Shown one piece after another: positions 1 through 8,121 of a stretch of DNA of 35,723 nucleotides. Positions within the stretch are counted from its first letter, which is position 1; each line of letters begins with the position of its first letter. This DNA is from a virus: positions 1 to 35,723 of IMG/VR virus record IMGVR_UViG_3300005795_000024; one strand, written 5' to 3'. The notes beneath the pieces were generated by a model that was not told where the DNA came from, did no database searches, and saw only the letters and a list, made by a program, of their open reading frames with translations. Position numbers and translations under genes: made by a program.

Positions 1-276
1 CTCACCTTCGCCGACCTCCGGGCCATCCGGGAGCGTCAGCCCTGGAATCCCGACGTGCTCACCCTGCTATGGGAGGTGAAGCGCCTGCGCGCGGCCATGC
101 TGCGCCTGCACCAGGTTTCGTTTGAACTGAAGCGGCCGGCCGGCCTGACGGGCGACATCTACGACGATCTGCTCGCGGCCTTGGCCAAGGAGCCCTGTGT
201 GCTGGAGCGGGACCAGATGACAGCCGAGCTGCTGGAATCGCCGCGCAAGCTGCGCAAGGGGATGGCGCCGCGGTAG
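1..276 (+). CDS. Small phage protein, 5' end outside window
   Basis: The frame is open from the first base and stops at 276, so the start codon lies upstream of the window; 91 residues are visible. The visible part begins with LTFADLRAIRERQPWNPDV and continues with a basic/hydrophobic helix (WEVKRLRAAMLRLHQ). It has no catalytic motif. The style matches small early-operon proteins of Burkholderiales phages. I know no function for it. The same strand and gene style are seen at the right end of the window, so it may belong to the same early operon if the molecule is circular. An in-frame ATG at 55 exists but falls inside the conserved-looking part and is unlikely to be the real start. Confidence 0.65.
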   Translation, partial: LTFADLRAIRERQPWNPDVLTLLWEVKRLRAAMLRLHQVSFELKRPAGLTGDIYDDLLAALAKEPCVLERDQMTAELLESPRKLRKGMAPR

Positions 277-374
277 AAATAGAAAGACCACGCCCACCTC
301 AAACACGGTGTCTCACCGCTTCCAGAATTCAAATGTAGTATACGAATACAAATTAACTCTTGAGCGTTTGAGCA
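277..374 (+). promoter_or_regulatory. AT-rich leader of the cargo gene
   Basis: This 98-bp stretch switches from GC-rich to AT-rich sequence around 325 and runs directly into the cargo gene. It holds several TA-rich hexamers around 337-352 that could serve as a -10 element, but I cannot fix a convincing -35/-10 pair. No strong Shine-Dalgarno sequence precedes the ATG at 375; a weak GAGCG lies about 10 bases upstream. An independent promoter is inferred from the composition and position. Confidence 0.25.
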
Positions 375-1214
375 ATGAAACTTGTCAAATCGTGTCGCGC
401 CGAACACAACGTCCGCAACGGCTCTCGAATACAACTTGGAACGTTGGACTATTACCGGCGGATATTAAATGAAGAGCTACGCGACGAAGGCGAGGCAACT
501 CATGAAATCGCACTCAACATCCAAGGGCACTACCAAATGCCGCTTCCAATTTTCAACACACTCAATGGTGGCGTTTTTACGATAGGGCCATTCGATCCCA
601 GAGGCCACGTCGGCTTCCCGTATGTCGAGCGAGCACATTTCGAGAGCCTGAAGATCATCACCACTAGTCGCACTCACGTGGATCTAGACTCACCTAAAGT
701 TGTAATTCAGCGCCGTCATCCGGAAGGGTGGATTTTTTGCATGTCGACAGCTGAACAAGCCGGCGAGAAAATATTCAACGGCTACGACGATTATTGGGCG
801 ATACCCTTAGACAAGGCGAAAAACTTCGCGGCCGCCCTTGCAGCTGCGTTCAAGAAACAGTTTCGCCAAGAAGAAAATTACACAAAGTGGGTTAGCCCCG
901 CGTTTGAAAAGGATTTGAAAAGTAGCCGCTGGCTTGACTCCTGGTTTCACGTGCAACACATGCCTGTTCTCTATGGCGATCGAGAAATCGTCATTCGGGA
1001 TAATGATCCGGCGGCAATAGAGAAAGCACTTAACCAAGTCGCTAACATCGCATTCACAAAGCCATCGCGCTTCTCTAGTGAGCGGGAGTACCGGTTTCTT
1101 CTAAGCGTTTACGGCCGTACCGACAAAATGCCGCCAGACGCCTACAACACCTATACTCCGGCTTGCGACACCATTCTGCTAGAGGTGAATTTCGATGATT
1201 GCGAGCTAACTTGA
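375..1214 (+). CDS. AT-richer cargo (moron) gene, unknown function
   Basis: This 279-residue soluble protein has no signal peptide or membrane segment. It begins MKLVKSCRAEHNVRNGSRIQLGTLDYYR, an N-terminal pattern I associate with a poorly characterised family of stand-alone proteins (GTLxYYR near the N-terminus, then WIFCMS and YDDYW in the middle, and a closing SSEREYRFLL resembling DUF2971-type proteins). That family link is from memory and tentative. The gene is visibly richer in A+T than its neighbours and is flanked by AT-rich sequence. It lies between the end of an early-type operon and the lysis genes, and converges on the late operon. These are typical signs of a recently acquired accessory gene, often an anti-phage or lysogenic-conversion gene in such positions, but no sequence motif proves that role. 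Confidence 0.8.
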   Translation: MKLVKSCRAEHNVRNGSRIQLGTLDYYRRILNEELRDEGEATHEIALNIQGHYQMPLPIFNTLNGGVFTIGPFDPRGHVGFPYVERAHFESLKIITTSRTHVDLDSPKVVIQRRHPEGWIFCMSTAEQAGEKIFNGYDDYWAIPLDKAKNFAAALAAAFKKQFRQEENYTKWVSPAFEKDLKSSRWLDSWFHVQHMPVLYGDREIVIRDNDPAAIEKALNQVANIAFTKPSRFSSEREYRFLLSVYGRTDKMPPDAYNTYTPACDTILLEVNFDDCELT

Positions 1215-1291
1215 CGTTCCAACATGGCAGAGCCTCCGCCTTCAAGAGCATCAATCTTCGCTAGCCAGAAGCCCTCCGCTGTCGAACAAGC

Positions 1292-1759
1292 CTACCTGGC
1301 CTTATCATTCAGCGCGCGGATATATAGCTGCAGGCCGTTCACCTGGTCAGCCCATCCAGCAGCATCTTTTCCCAGCTGCTCATATCTTCCGACACACGCT
1401 CCAATAATTCCGATCCAGTCGGGGCCGGTTGCATCAGGTCCGCCGCCGGCGCTGGGAGTTTCGGCGCGCCGCTGGGCAAGCTGGCGCAGCAGCCCGTCAA
1501 TCCGGCCACGCTGAACGGCAACAGTCTTTTCAGCAGCTTCTCGCGCCAGGACGGCGCCGCGGTGTTTAGCGTCAGCACGATCTCTTTCCTCCTGCCATGC
1601 CCGCTCAATGGCGGCCTGGCGCTTCTCGATTTCAGCCTGCCGGGCATCCCCGCCGGCGCGGAACTGGCCGGCGCCATACCAGCGCACGCCGACGATCGCG
1701 ACAGCCAGAGCAGCAGCCCCGATCAGGTACGGCAACGCGGCACGCAGCAGCGGGCTCAT
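1292..1759 (-). CDS. Rz: Rz-like i-spanin
   Basis: The 155-residue protein has a single N-terminal membrane segment (about residues 8-25, rich in Ala/Leu/Val), followed by a long charged alpha-helical, coiled-coil-prone region (about 35-115) and a C-terminal globular tail. This is the layout of inner-membrane spanin subunits, which span the periplasm and join an outer-membrane lipoprotein partner to fuse the two membranes at the last step of lysis. The start at 1759 was chosen because it overlaps the endolysin stop in an ATGA junction and puts the membrane segment at the N-terminus; a longer open frame upstream is endolysin shadow. The Rz1 partner is nested inside it. Confidence 0.85.
   Translation of the reverse strand: MSPLLRAALPYLIGAAALAVAIVGVRWYGAGQFRAGGDARQAEIEKRQAAIERAWQEERDRADAKHRGAVLAREAAEKTVAVQRGRIDGLLRQLAQRRAETPSAGGGPDATGPDWIGIIGACVGRYEQLGKDAAGWADQVNGLQLYIRALNDKAR
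1339..1578 (-). CDS. Rz1: Rz1-like o-spanin lipoprotein nested in Rz
   Basis: This 79-residue protein is encoded in a different frame wholly inside the i-spanin gene. The GTG start at 1578 is preceded by a strong AGGAGG nine bases upstream. The N-terminus is basic and hydrophobic and ends in a lipobox, LTGC, with Cys30 as the expected lipidated residue. The mature part is proline-rich (LPSGAPKLPAPAAD), as usual for Rz1. The protein should sit on the inner face of the outer membrane and pair with the i-spanin. The frame is open further upstream, but the lipobox position and the ribosome binding site favour this start. Confidence 0.85.
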   Translation of the reverse strand: MLTLNTAAPSWREKLLKRLLPFSVAGLTGCCASLPSGAPKLPAPAADLMQPAPTGSELLERVSEDMSSWEKMLLDGLTR

Positions 1760-2166
1760 GCCCGCCCCTTCCAGTCGCGCGGGATCTGGAAGTGCGGGCC
1801 GTCCTTGAACGACTTCCAGTCGCCGCCCCACTCCACCGGCACGCCCAGCTCTGCGGCGCAGGCCTTGACCACCGCGGCCAGGTCGGCGAAGGGCTGCCAG
1901 TTGTTCCAGGGAATCGCGCCGCCCACCAGCGGCGCCAGGTCGACGGCGTGGCCGAGTCCGTCCGCTTGCGGCAGGTGGTAGCTGGCCATGGTCTTGCTGG
2001 CACCCCGCGCGACGTACTCGCGCTGTTGCTCGACCGTGCGCACACCCTCCACCACCGTGAAGTCCACGGCCGTGCGCTGGATGGCCAGCTTCACGATCGC
2101 CACCAGGTCGGGATGGACGCCCGCCAGCCGCGTCAGGCTGCGCTGGGATAGTTGAAACGCGCTCAT
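1756..2166 (-). CDS. Endolysin, M15 (VanY/LAS) peptidase
   Basis: The 136-residue protein is a zinc peptidase of the LAS/M15 class, most likely an L-alanyl-D-glutamate endopeptidase that cuts peptidoglycan stem peptides at lysis. The metal ligands are visible as H73 and D76 in GHAVDLAP and H125 in PHFQ, with E112 of VEWGGDW as the likely catalytic base. An N-terminal segment (FTVVEGVRTVEQQ) matches the family's conserved VxxGxR block. There is no signal peptide, so export should depend on the holin. It overlaps the holin-like gene upstream and the Rz gene downstream by four bases each (ATGA), so translation is probably coupled. Confidence 0.92.
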   Translation of the reverse strand: MSAFQLSQRSLTRLAGVHPDLVAIVKLAIQRTAVDFTVVEGVRTVEQQREYVARGASKTMASYHLPQADGLGHAVDLAPLVGGAIPWNNWQPFADLAAVVKACAAELGVPVEWGGDWKSFKDGPHFQIPRDWKGRA

Positions 2167-2441
2167 TGATTCGGCCTCCGAATGTGCTTCGCCGTCACCG
2201 CGGCGACATAGAAAGCGGCGGACGCAGCAAGCATCGCGTCACCCGCGCTCGCCCACCCAGCAACGAAGACGCGGCAGGCCGCGCCCGTAGCGGTGAGGCA
2301 AAGTGCCGACAGGCCGATGCGCTCCAGCGTGGTGTCCTTCACCGAGCGGGCGAATACCGCCAGCCCAGCGCCGCCGGCTACGACCAGCCAGCAGACGAAC
2401 GCCAGCACCGCCCACAGCGTCAGATAGATAGAGCCGTCCAT
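2163..2441 (-). CDS. Holin-like membrane protein, three TM segments
   Basis: This 92-residue, strongly hydrophobic protein has three predicted membrane segments at about residues 5-30, 42-60 and 65-82, with a short basic C-terminal tail (KHIRRPNQ). The size, topology and position immediately before the endolysin fit a class I-type holin, which forms lesions in the inner membrane to release the endolysin. It overlaps the endolysin start by four bases and starts one base after the stop of the upstream holin-like gene. Which of the two membrane proteins is the holin and which an antiholin or accessory protein cannot be decided from sequence. Confidence 0.7.
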   Translation of the reverse strand: MDGSIYLTLWAVLAFVCWLVVAGGAGLAVFARSVKDTTLERIGLSALCLTATGAACRVFVAGWASAGDAMLAASAAFYVAAVTAKHIRRPNQ

Positions 2442-2442
2442 G

Positions 2443-2751
2443 TCACGCCCCTTTACCGCGCACGCGGTCGATCACGGCCTGCCACAGCGCGCCGATGGGC
2501 GCCGCCTGCACGGCCTCCCATGCGCGCGACACGATGGCCATGCCGAACATGCCGGTCAGAAAGCCAGCCAGGCCTTCCGGGATGCCCAGCAGCAGCGACA
2601 GATACGGCGAGGCGTAATAGGCCACCAGCGAACCACTGATGGCCATGCTGAGCCGCGCCGGCCAAGACCCCTGCAGGTAGCGCATGGAAATGGCCGCGCC
2701 GAGCACGCCGGCGAACTTTGCCGCAAGGGCGTCGAAGTCTTGGATGTTCAA
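2443..2751 (-). CDS. Second holin-like membrane protein
   Basis: This 102-residue protein starts with a soluble helix (residues 1-25), followed by two or three hydrophobic stretches (about 32-55 and 58-78) and an amphipathic basic C-terminus (QAVIDRVRGKGA). It is the first gene of the lysis cassette and lies just after a terminator-like hairpin that separates it from the tail-fibre genes. Related proteins in Burkholderiales phages are often named putative holins. With the neighbouring three-segment protein it could form a holin/antiholin pair; the assignment is by context and hydrophobicity only. Confidence 0.7.
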   Translation of the reverse strand: MNIQDFDALAAKFAGVLGAAISMRYLQGSWPARLSMAISGSLVAYYASPYLSLLLGIPEGLAGFLTGMFGMAIVSRAWEAVQAAPIGALWQAVIDRVRGKGA

Positions 2752-2770
2752 TCGCGTCCCCTATAGACGT

Positions 2771-2792
2771 AAAAAAGCCCCAGCGAAGGGGC
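2771..2792 (-). terminator. Intrinsic terminator between tail and lysis genes
   Basis: On the minus strand a GCCCC stem, six-base loop TTCGCT and GGGGC stem are followed directly by six T residues. This is a compact rho-independent terminator in the 70-bp gap between the tail-fibre-associated gene and the first holin-like gene. In the late operon it is presumably read through when Q-type antitermination is active. Confidence 0.75.
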
Positions 2793-2821
2793 ACGATGCG
2801 AGTCTGGCTATCGATCGCCGG

Positions 2822-3304
2822 CTATTTCTGGCTGGCGAGGACGAAAAGATCATCAAGCTGCGCATCCGTGCCACCAACTTGCGCCCACATGGCCTGCAGG
2901 AATGCGCTGGATCGCTCGTACACCGGGGAGTTAAATTCGATCTGGGCCTTGCGCTTTTCGACAGGGTCCGCGATGCCTTGGATCAGCGCTTCCACGTCCG
3001 CCAGCTTGCCCACCTCCAGCATGGCCAGGTTCGCCTGGCGCCACGACACCGACGTCGGGATGGCCAACTTCGCAGCGTGTTCGGCGTAGGCGGTCTGCGT
3101 TGCCGGGCTGCGCCACACCGCCATGATCTCGTCGAAGGTCGGCTGCTCGATGTCGTCGTAGCGCCAGTCCATGATGAACGCCTCGTCGGTTTGCTTATCC
3201 GCATCCACTGGCATGCCAACGAAGTAATTCCGCCCGTGGTCCTGCGCAGTGATCTGCGGGTAGATCCGCTGGATGCAGAACATCATTTGCTCGTGAGTGA
3301 TCAT
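2822..3304 (-). CDS. Tail-fibre-associated protein, possible assembly chaperone
   Basis: The 160-residue soluble protein directly follows the tail-fibre gene. Its first half (about 1-75) resembles short XkdW-like phage proteins that start with an MIT.EQM..CIQRIYP-like segment, and contains an acidic stretch ending in FDEIMAVW. The second half (about 85-155) is helical, with the conserved-looking WRQANLAML and FLQAMWAQVG. The position after the fibre and the size suggest a tail-fibre assembly chaperone or a small tip component; I cannot name the family with certainty. Confidence 0.7.
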   Translation of the reverse strand: MITHEQMMFCIQRIYPQITAQDHGRNYFVGMPVDADKQTDEAFIMDWRYDDIEQPTFDEIMAVWRSPATQTAYAEHAAKLAIPTSVSWRQANLAMLEVGKLADVEALIQGIADPVEKRKAQIEFNSPVYERSSAFLQAMWAQVGGTDAQLDDLFVLASQK

Positions 3305-3314
3305 TGCTGTCCTC

Positions 3315-4169
3315 TTAAATCATGCGCAGCGCGATGCCACGGAGGTAAACAGTCGCCGTTGTCGCAAGGCGCCGCATCCCTACCATCACATACGGGTTGG
3401 GGAAATCCACCTGGTTAGGGTTGACGTCTTGAACAAAGACCACGGGGCCAATTTCAACAATCGCCCCCTCGTGCTGGACAAGCGATCCCTTCGTCGCTTT
3501 CGTGCTGGGGTCGAAGTTCCCCGAATGCCACAGCGCGCCCCGATACGTTCCTGCCCCCGCGGCTTGAAACTGCGATCCGTCCCACGTAACGCTGACGGGG
3601 GTTGCGTTCGTCATGGAAACGTAGTTGCCTTTTGCCTGCTTTCCGAAGAGGCCGTTATCGAGCTGGCCCTTCGTCGCGGCATCAGACACCTCAACGGCAT
3701 CCTTGACTGTCAGGCGCTTTAGCTGCGTTCCCGTCTCGTCCTTGACCTTGACCGTAGCCGTATCGCCCCGTTCAACAACCAGTTGCACACCGCCCACGCC
3801 ATTGACAACGATCCCTATAGCGGCGTCACCCGCTGTCGAACTTTTTGTCGACGACACAAGGGCCGCATCCACATACGACGCTTGGGCGTCTTTATAGACG
3901 GCCACCTGACCGTCTATTCCACCACCAGAGGTCGTATACGCGCGCTTGAACAAGTCGGCTTCAATCACCCAACCCGTGTTCGCAGCGGTGCGACGCTTCA
4001 AAACGTTGTTTACCGTATCAGCCCAGCAGCTATACGGCCAGGCCGATGCAGCTGGATCATTGGGCCCAGAAAAGTCAGTTGCTATTGTCTGAAGAGCCTT
4101 GTTGATCGCGGGAATCGCGACAATGCCGGGCAACGGCGGCGTGGTGGGAATCTGCGAGTTCTCTTGCAT
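3315..4169 (-). CDS. Tail fibre protein
   Basis: The 284-residue protein is rich in Gly, Thr, Ala and Val and follows the TipJ gene with a one-base gap. The N-terminus (ATDFSGPNDPAASAWPYSCW) resembles the attachment region of short tail fibres. The middle has repeated beta-strand-like segments (VVNGVGGVQLVVERGDTATVKVKD), and the end carries the fibre signature YRGALWHSGNFDP near residue 215, common in phage fibre tips. It probably forms a trimeric fibre at the tail tip that helps recognise the host. No variable-repeat architecture or reverse transcriptase of the BPP-1 type accompanies it. Confidence 0.8.
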   Translation of the reverse strand: MQENSQIPTTPPLPGIVAIPAINKALQTIATDFSGPNDPAASAWPYSCWADTVNNVLKRRTAANTGWVIEADLFKRAYTTSGGGIDGQVAVYKDAQASYVDAALVSSTKSSTAGDAAIGIVVNGVGGVQLVVERGDTATVKVKDETGTQLKRLTVKDAVEVSDAATKGQLDNGLFGKQAKGNYVSMTNATPVSVTWDGSQFQAAGAGTYRGALWHSGNFDPSTKATKGSLVQHEGAIVEIGPVVFVQDVNPNQVDFPNPYVMVGMRRLATTATVYLRGIALRMI

Positions 4170-4170
4170 T

Positions 4171-7100
4171 TCAAAATCCCTGTGCTATCCAGTTAATCTT
4201 TCGCCCCACAGCCGTGGAGCCGTTAAAAATCATGACATCGAAGCCCGTCGCGTCGGCAGTCGCTTCCTGCACGACTGCGCGATCGCCGTGTTGGCTATCC
4301 AGAATAGTGATCTGCAAGTTCGGACGCGCATGAAAGGGCTTGGGATACGTGACCCGCATACCCGCGACCGGGACAGAGACAGACTCGGCGCGCTGCAAAA
4401 GATCGGGCACGTCTATCGTCCACACGAAATGCCTGACGAACGGCAAGATACGCGCGTTCGAAGTGGCGAAGTACAACCGAACATCGAAGTAGCGCGCGTT
4501 GATCAGTCCTGGAACGAAGTCCACCCACTCCGACCACTGCCCTGCCACCTGAGCACTTCGAATCTGCGGGCGAACAGTGATGGCCTGTCGGGCTGAGCCA
4601 TTGAGCAGGTCTTCCGCCGCCAGCCAGTCCGGGATCGTCAGTAGGTCATCATCTTGGCTGATGGCCAGATAATCGATGCTGAAATCAAGGCGGACAGGCG
4701 TCACATACCCGATGTCTACTTGGTCCGAAACCGCATTCGTGTAGATTCCATCTGACGCCACCCCGCCAAGCCACAGCAAATCCGACTCGGCGAACAGGTC
4801 CGGGCTCGCCAGCACATCGCCGAGCGCGGCGAGCGTCAGTTGGTTCTCGTACACCACCGCGCCGCCGGATACCGTGCCAGTCCAGTCAGGAGCTTCGTCT
4901 TGCGTCAACAGGACATTCCTGACCAGCACCGCGCCGGAAACCGTTATGCCGGCCGCAGGCCCGTAAACGACCTGGCCATTTGATAGCCTGAATCTGGCCG
5001 CAACCCAGTAGCTGCCATTGCCCACCGCCAGCATCTCTTGTGCGCGCGTTGAGCCAACGATCCGGGAATTCGACCAGGAATCGCCAATCCTGACCTCATA
5101 GTCGGGATCACGAACGTCGGATACCTTGCGCCAGCTGAGCACCGTCAGCCCGTCACGGAACACCGTTGTCAAGCCCTCAACAGGCGGAAGTGACGCATTG
5201 AGCCCTTGGACAACGTAGGTAGTCTCGCGCGGTGTCCCCGTCCCTGTTGGGCCGTTCGGCGTCACCGTGGCGGTGATCACGTCCCCAGTCCGAACCAACA
5301 GATCCGTCGAGCGCCCCTCGATGTTCTGCGCCAGGCGCTGAACTCCGTTCACGAAAACCACCGCCAGAACGGGCATTTCTCGCGAGAGCGCCCAGGTAAG
5401 CGTCACGCGAATCTGATCGCTGCTAGCATTGACGATGGCCTCCGTGGCGCTGATCGAGAACACCACCCCTACCAGCAGCGCGCCGTCTCTCGGCGGCGTA
5501 TAGGCATATGGGTTGTCCTCGCAGGCGTAATACTCCGGGTCGTCATCAACGGCCTCGAATCGCAGTCCGTCGCCCGCCGGAGCGACACCGGACACCTTGA
5601 ATCGACGTCCCGGCGTCGCGATCGGATCGAACTGCCACGCCCAGTCGAACGGCGCGCACTCTTCAAAGCCGGCCGCGCCCGGCATCGGGAAACCATCCAG
5701 CGACGAGATGATCGTCAGCTCATCAACATCACCCACCGCGGACACGACGGTCACAGTCTTCATGTTGCCGTCCGGATCGCGGAGCATCGCAATGCCGTTG
5801 CCGTCGCTGGGCACCTTGTTCTGCAGCTTTATCGTGGTGCCGCCACTACCGGGCATCATGCGCCCCGAGTATCCCCACACTGTCAAATCGTGTGAGAACG
5901 AAACCACGTCGCCGCGGGTGCACACCATCCCCTCGATGTCGGTTTCCCAGGAAATCTGCCGCCGTCGCCACACCTGACTTGCCGCCAGAAGGTTTGCTTC
6001 CCGGCCCGCCATGTCAGCGTAGACATAGCCGTCCAGGTCGAGCTGCAAGGGATTGTTCGTGGCAACCACACCTGGCACCTTGGCGCGGACCTCGTCCATC
6101 ACCCAGCCGGCATCCTTGTTGATGAAGTTCGCAACGATCTCATCAACGGTGCCTTCGTTGATGTATGCCACCTTGAAGGACCCGGCACGGACATTGAACG
6201 GGCCGAACATAGCGGTGACCGGCGTGTCCTCCGCGTCCCATATGACACCAAGCTTTCCGGTCTGATGCGTCATAGACGCGCGCCCGGCGCGCGCGATCAT
6301 CTGAAGCACGGCCGCCGTGCTCATCTTGCGGTCCAGCACATAGTCAAACGTGAGCCTGTTTGTGTGGCACCACAATCCCCAGGCCATGATGCTCCCTATG
6401 TCGATTTGCGCATCACTCATGCCCCCGCCGTAGATTCGATGCCCATCACTGTCCAGCTTGCCGCGCGCGAACCACAGAAACCACCACGCGGGGTTGCTCG
6501 TTGGCGCCCACTGCCAGTCGGATCCGGTCCAGATCGAGCACCACGCCGTCGCAATCGCGCTGAACTCGTCAACAGCTCCGTTGAGCTGCGCCGAAGCCTG
6601 GATCCGCAAGGCCACGCGCAGCTGCCCCGAGTAATCCGCCGTGTCGGTCTGATAGCACAGTATCTGGCTGATCGCCGTCTGGTTCGATTCTCGGCTGCTC
6701 TGTATGTCCGCGGTCACCTTCCAGGCGCGCACCTCATACATGCCAACGGGGACATCCCAAGAAATCGTCTTCCGCGTCGGCTCCTGCCTGCCCCCGGTGA
6801 CGCGCACACCAGGGGTCGCGCTGTAGCCGAGCAACGGATCAGGAGCGATTCCGGCCCAAGGCTGCCCAACCTGAAAAGGGTGCGGCTTCCAGCGCCAAAC
6901 ACCCATGACAGGCGGCACAACGGTGACTCCCGCGTCACCACCACCGAAGCTGTATCCAGGCTTGATGACAAACGTTTCACCGTCCGTATGGTCTGCGGAA
7001 TTTGTTGAGCCGAACCCGATCTGCTGTTCCCGCGTGTATCCCTCACCGGCATCGCCGCCACCTGATCCGGACACGATCTGCATCTTCGCCCAATAGTGGG

Positions 7101-8121
7101 TCGCGTAGGTCGCATCATTGAGCAGCCCAATATCCACCCAGGCGCCGCCGACAGGACGGTACTGCAGCCGAAGCTCAACAGTCCGCGACTCCATGGCGCC
7201 AGAATCGTTCACGTAGAACAACTGGGACGCCACTTCGACGGAAATGTGCGTGACATCCCTCGGGGTCGTGCGGGTGTTGACCACGCCAGTCTGCAGCGTG
7301 AATCCCTGCAACGTATCGACGTTGCCGGGGAACATGGTCAAGCCGCCGGTGTTGGGGTCAGAAGACTGCATCTGAACCCCTTGGAAATTCAGCACGGGGG
7401 TCTCGCCGATCTTGTAATCGTTCAGGGAGACGGAGTTCAACTGAAGCCCGAAGTGAAAAATCTGATTGAGAAATTGCGTGTCGCCAACATACTGGGAATA
7501 AGGCTTGGCGCCCAGATCCGCAACGACCTTGTGTTGCCCAAACACAATGACCATCGGCTCCCAAGGGCGAGGACGATTACGCCCTCCCTGGATCGCATAG
7601 GTCGGGCTGGTCTCGTACTTCTGACCCGTACCTAGCTTCGCGGCAGTCGGGGTCGGCATGGGCAACAGCGCGTTCACGAGCAGCGAGCCGCCCAACATGA
7701 TCCCCGCGCTTGCCAGGGCTAGAGACGTGCCGGTCAACCCGAAGCCGGAGTACAGCCCGGCTACCCCCGCGCCAGGGATGGTAATCGACGCAACAACAAC
7801 CGCAATCATAGCTACGGTGCGCAGTACCTTGTTGCCGCCACCGCCGCCCTCGCCTTTGGCACGAATTACCACCTGGTCGCCATTGCGCGGGATAAGCCTC
7901 TGCCAGATTCCAATGGGCACCGGCCGCCCGTTGTGCCAGACATTGACCACGCGCGACGGCAACGCGACACCCAGACGCTCGCAGTATCGCCCCAGCGTTT
8001 CACCAGGCAAGAAGGGAGCGCAATACGCGTCTCGGCCTGCGGATGCAACGAATGGATTGCGAACGACCAGCAGCGACGGGCCTTCCGCCACCGGGTCGAG
8101 ATCCTTGTCTACGATTTCCAC
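4171..8121 (-). CDS. TipJ-family tail tip / host specificity protein
   Basis: At 1316 residues this is the largest gene. Residues 1-90 form a soluble N-terminal domain (VWHNGRPVPIGIWQRLIPRNGDQVVI). A glycine-rich linker and a hydrophobic stretch (about 98-152, ending LLVNALLPMPTPTAAK) follow, the usual start of TipJ proteins in this phage group. The central part (about 170-850) is the baseplate-like core of lambda gpJ, and residues about 870-1090 look like fibronectin type III-like beta domains (VEGLTTVFRDGLTVLSWRKV). The C-terminus is probably the receptor-binding region. It forms the central tail tip, and its start overlaps the end of the NlpC/P60 gene by 13 bases. Confidence 0.93.
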   Translation of the reverse strand: MEIVDKDLDPVAEGPSLLVVRNPFVASAGRDAYCAPFLPGETLGRYCERLGVALPSRVVNVWHNGRPVPIGIWQRLIPRNGDQVVIRAKGEGGGGGNKVLRTVAMIAVVVASITIPGAGVAGLYSGFGLTGTSLALASAGIMLGGSLLVNALLPMPTPTAAKLGTGQKYETSPTYAIQGGRNRPRPWEPMVIVFGQHKVVADLGAKPYSQYVGDTQFLNQIFHFGLQLNSVSLNDYKIGETPVLNFQGVQMQSSDPNTGGLTMFPGNVDTLQGFTLQTGVVNTRTTPRDVTHISVEVASQLFYVNDSGAMESRTVELRLQYRPVGGAWVDIGLLNDATYATHYWAKMQIVSGSGGGDAGEGYTREQQIGFGSTNSADHTDGETFVIKPGYSFGGGDAGVTVVPPVMGVWRWKPHPFQVGQPWAGIAPDPLLGYSATPGVRVTGGRQEPTRKTISWDVPVGMYEVRAWKVTADIQSSRESNQTAISQILCYQTDTADYSGQLRVALRIQASAQLNGAVDEFSAIATAWCSIWTGSDWQWAPTSNPAWWFLWFARGKLDSDGHRIYGGGMSDAQIDIGSIMAWGLWCHTNRLTFDYVLDRKMSTAAVLQMIARAGRASMTHQTGKLGVIWDAEDTPVTAMFGPFNVRAGSFKVAYINEGTVDEIVANFINKDAGWVMDEVRAKVPGVVATNNPLQLDLDGYVYADMAGREANLLAASQVWRRRQISWETDIEGMVCTRGDVVSFSHDLTVWGYSGRMMPGSGGTTIKLQNKVPSDGNGIAMLRDPDGNMKTVTVVSAVGDVDELTIISSLDGFPMPGAAGFEECAPFDWAWQFDPIATPGRRFKVSGVAPAGDGLRFEAVDDDPEYYACEDNPYAYTPPRDGALLVGVVFSISATEAIVNASSDQIRVTLTWALSREMPVLAVVFVNGVQRLAQNIEGRSTDLLVRTGDVITATVTPNGPTGTGTPRETTYVVQGLNASLPPVEGLTTVFRDGLTVLSWRKVSDVRDPDYEVRIGDSWSNSRIVGSTRAQEMLAVGNGSYWVAARFRLSNGQVVYGPAAGITVSGAVLVRNVLLTQDEAPDWTGTVSGGAVVYENQLTLAALGDVLASPDLFAESDLLWLGGVASDGIYTNAVSDQVDIGYVTPVRLDFSIDYLAISQDDDLLTIPDWLAAEDLLNGSARQAITVRPQIRSAQVAGQWSEWVDFVPGLINARYFDVRLYFATSNARILPFVRHFVWTIDVPDLLQRAESVSVPVAGMRVTYPKPFHARPNLQITILDSQHGDRAVVQEATADATGFDVMIFNGSTAVGRKINWIAQGF

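Noticed and set aside
3315-4169. Diversity-generating retroelement at the tail fibre, as in Bordetella phage BPP-1
   Set aside because: No reverse transcriptase, template repeat or C-terminal variable repeat is seen near the fibre gene.
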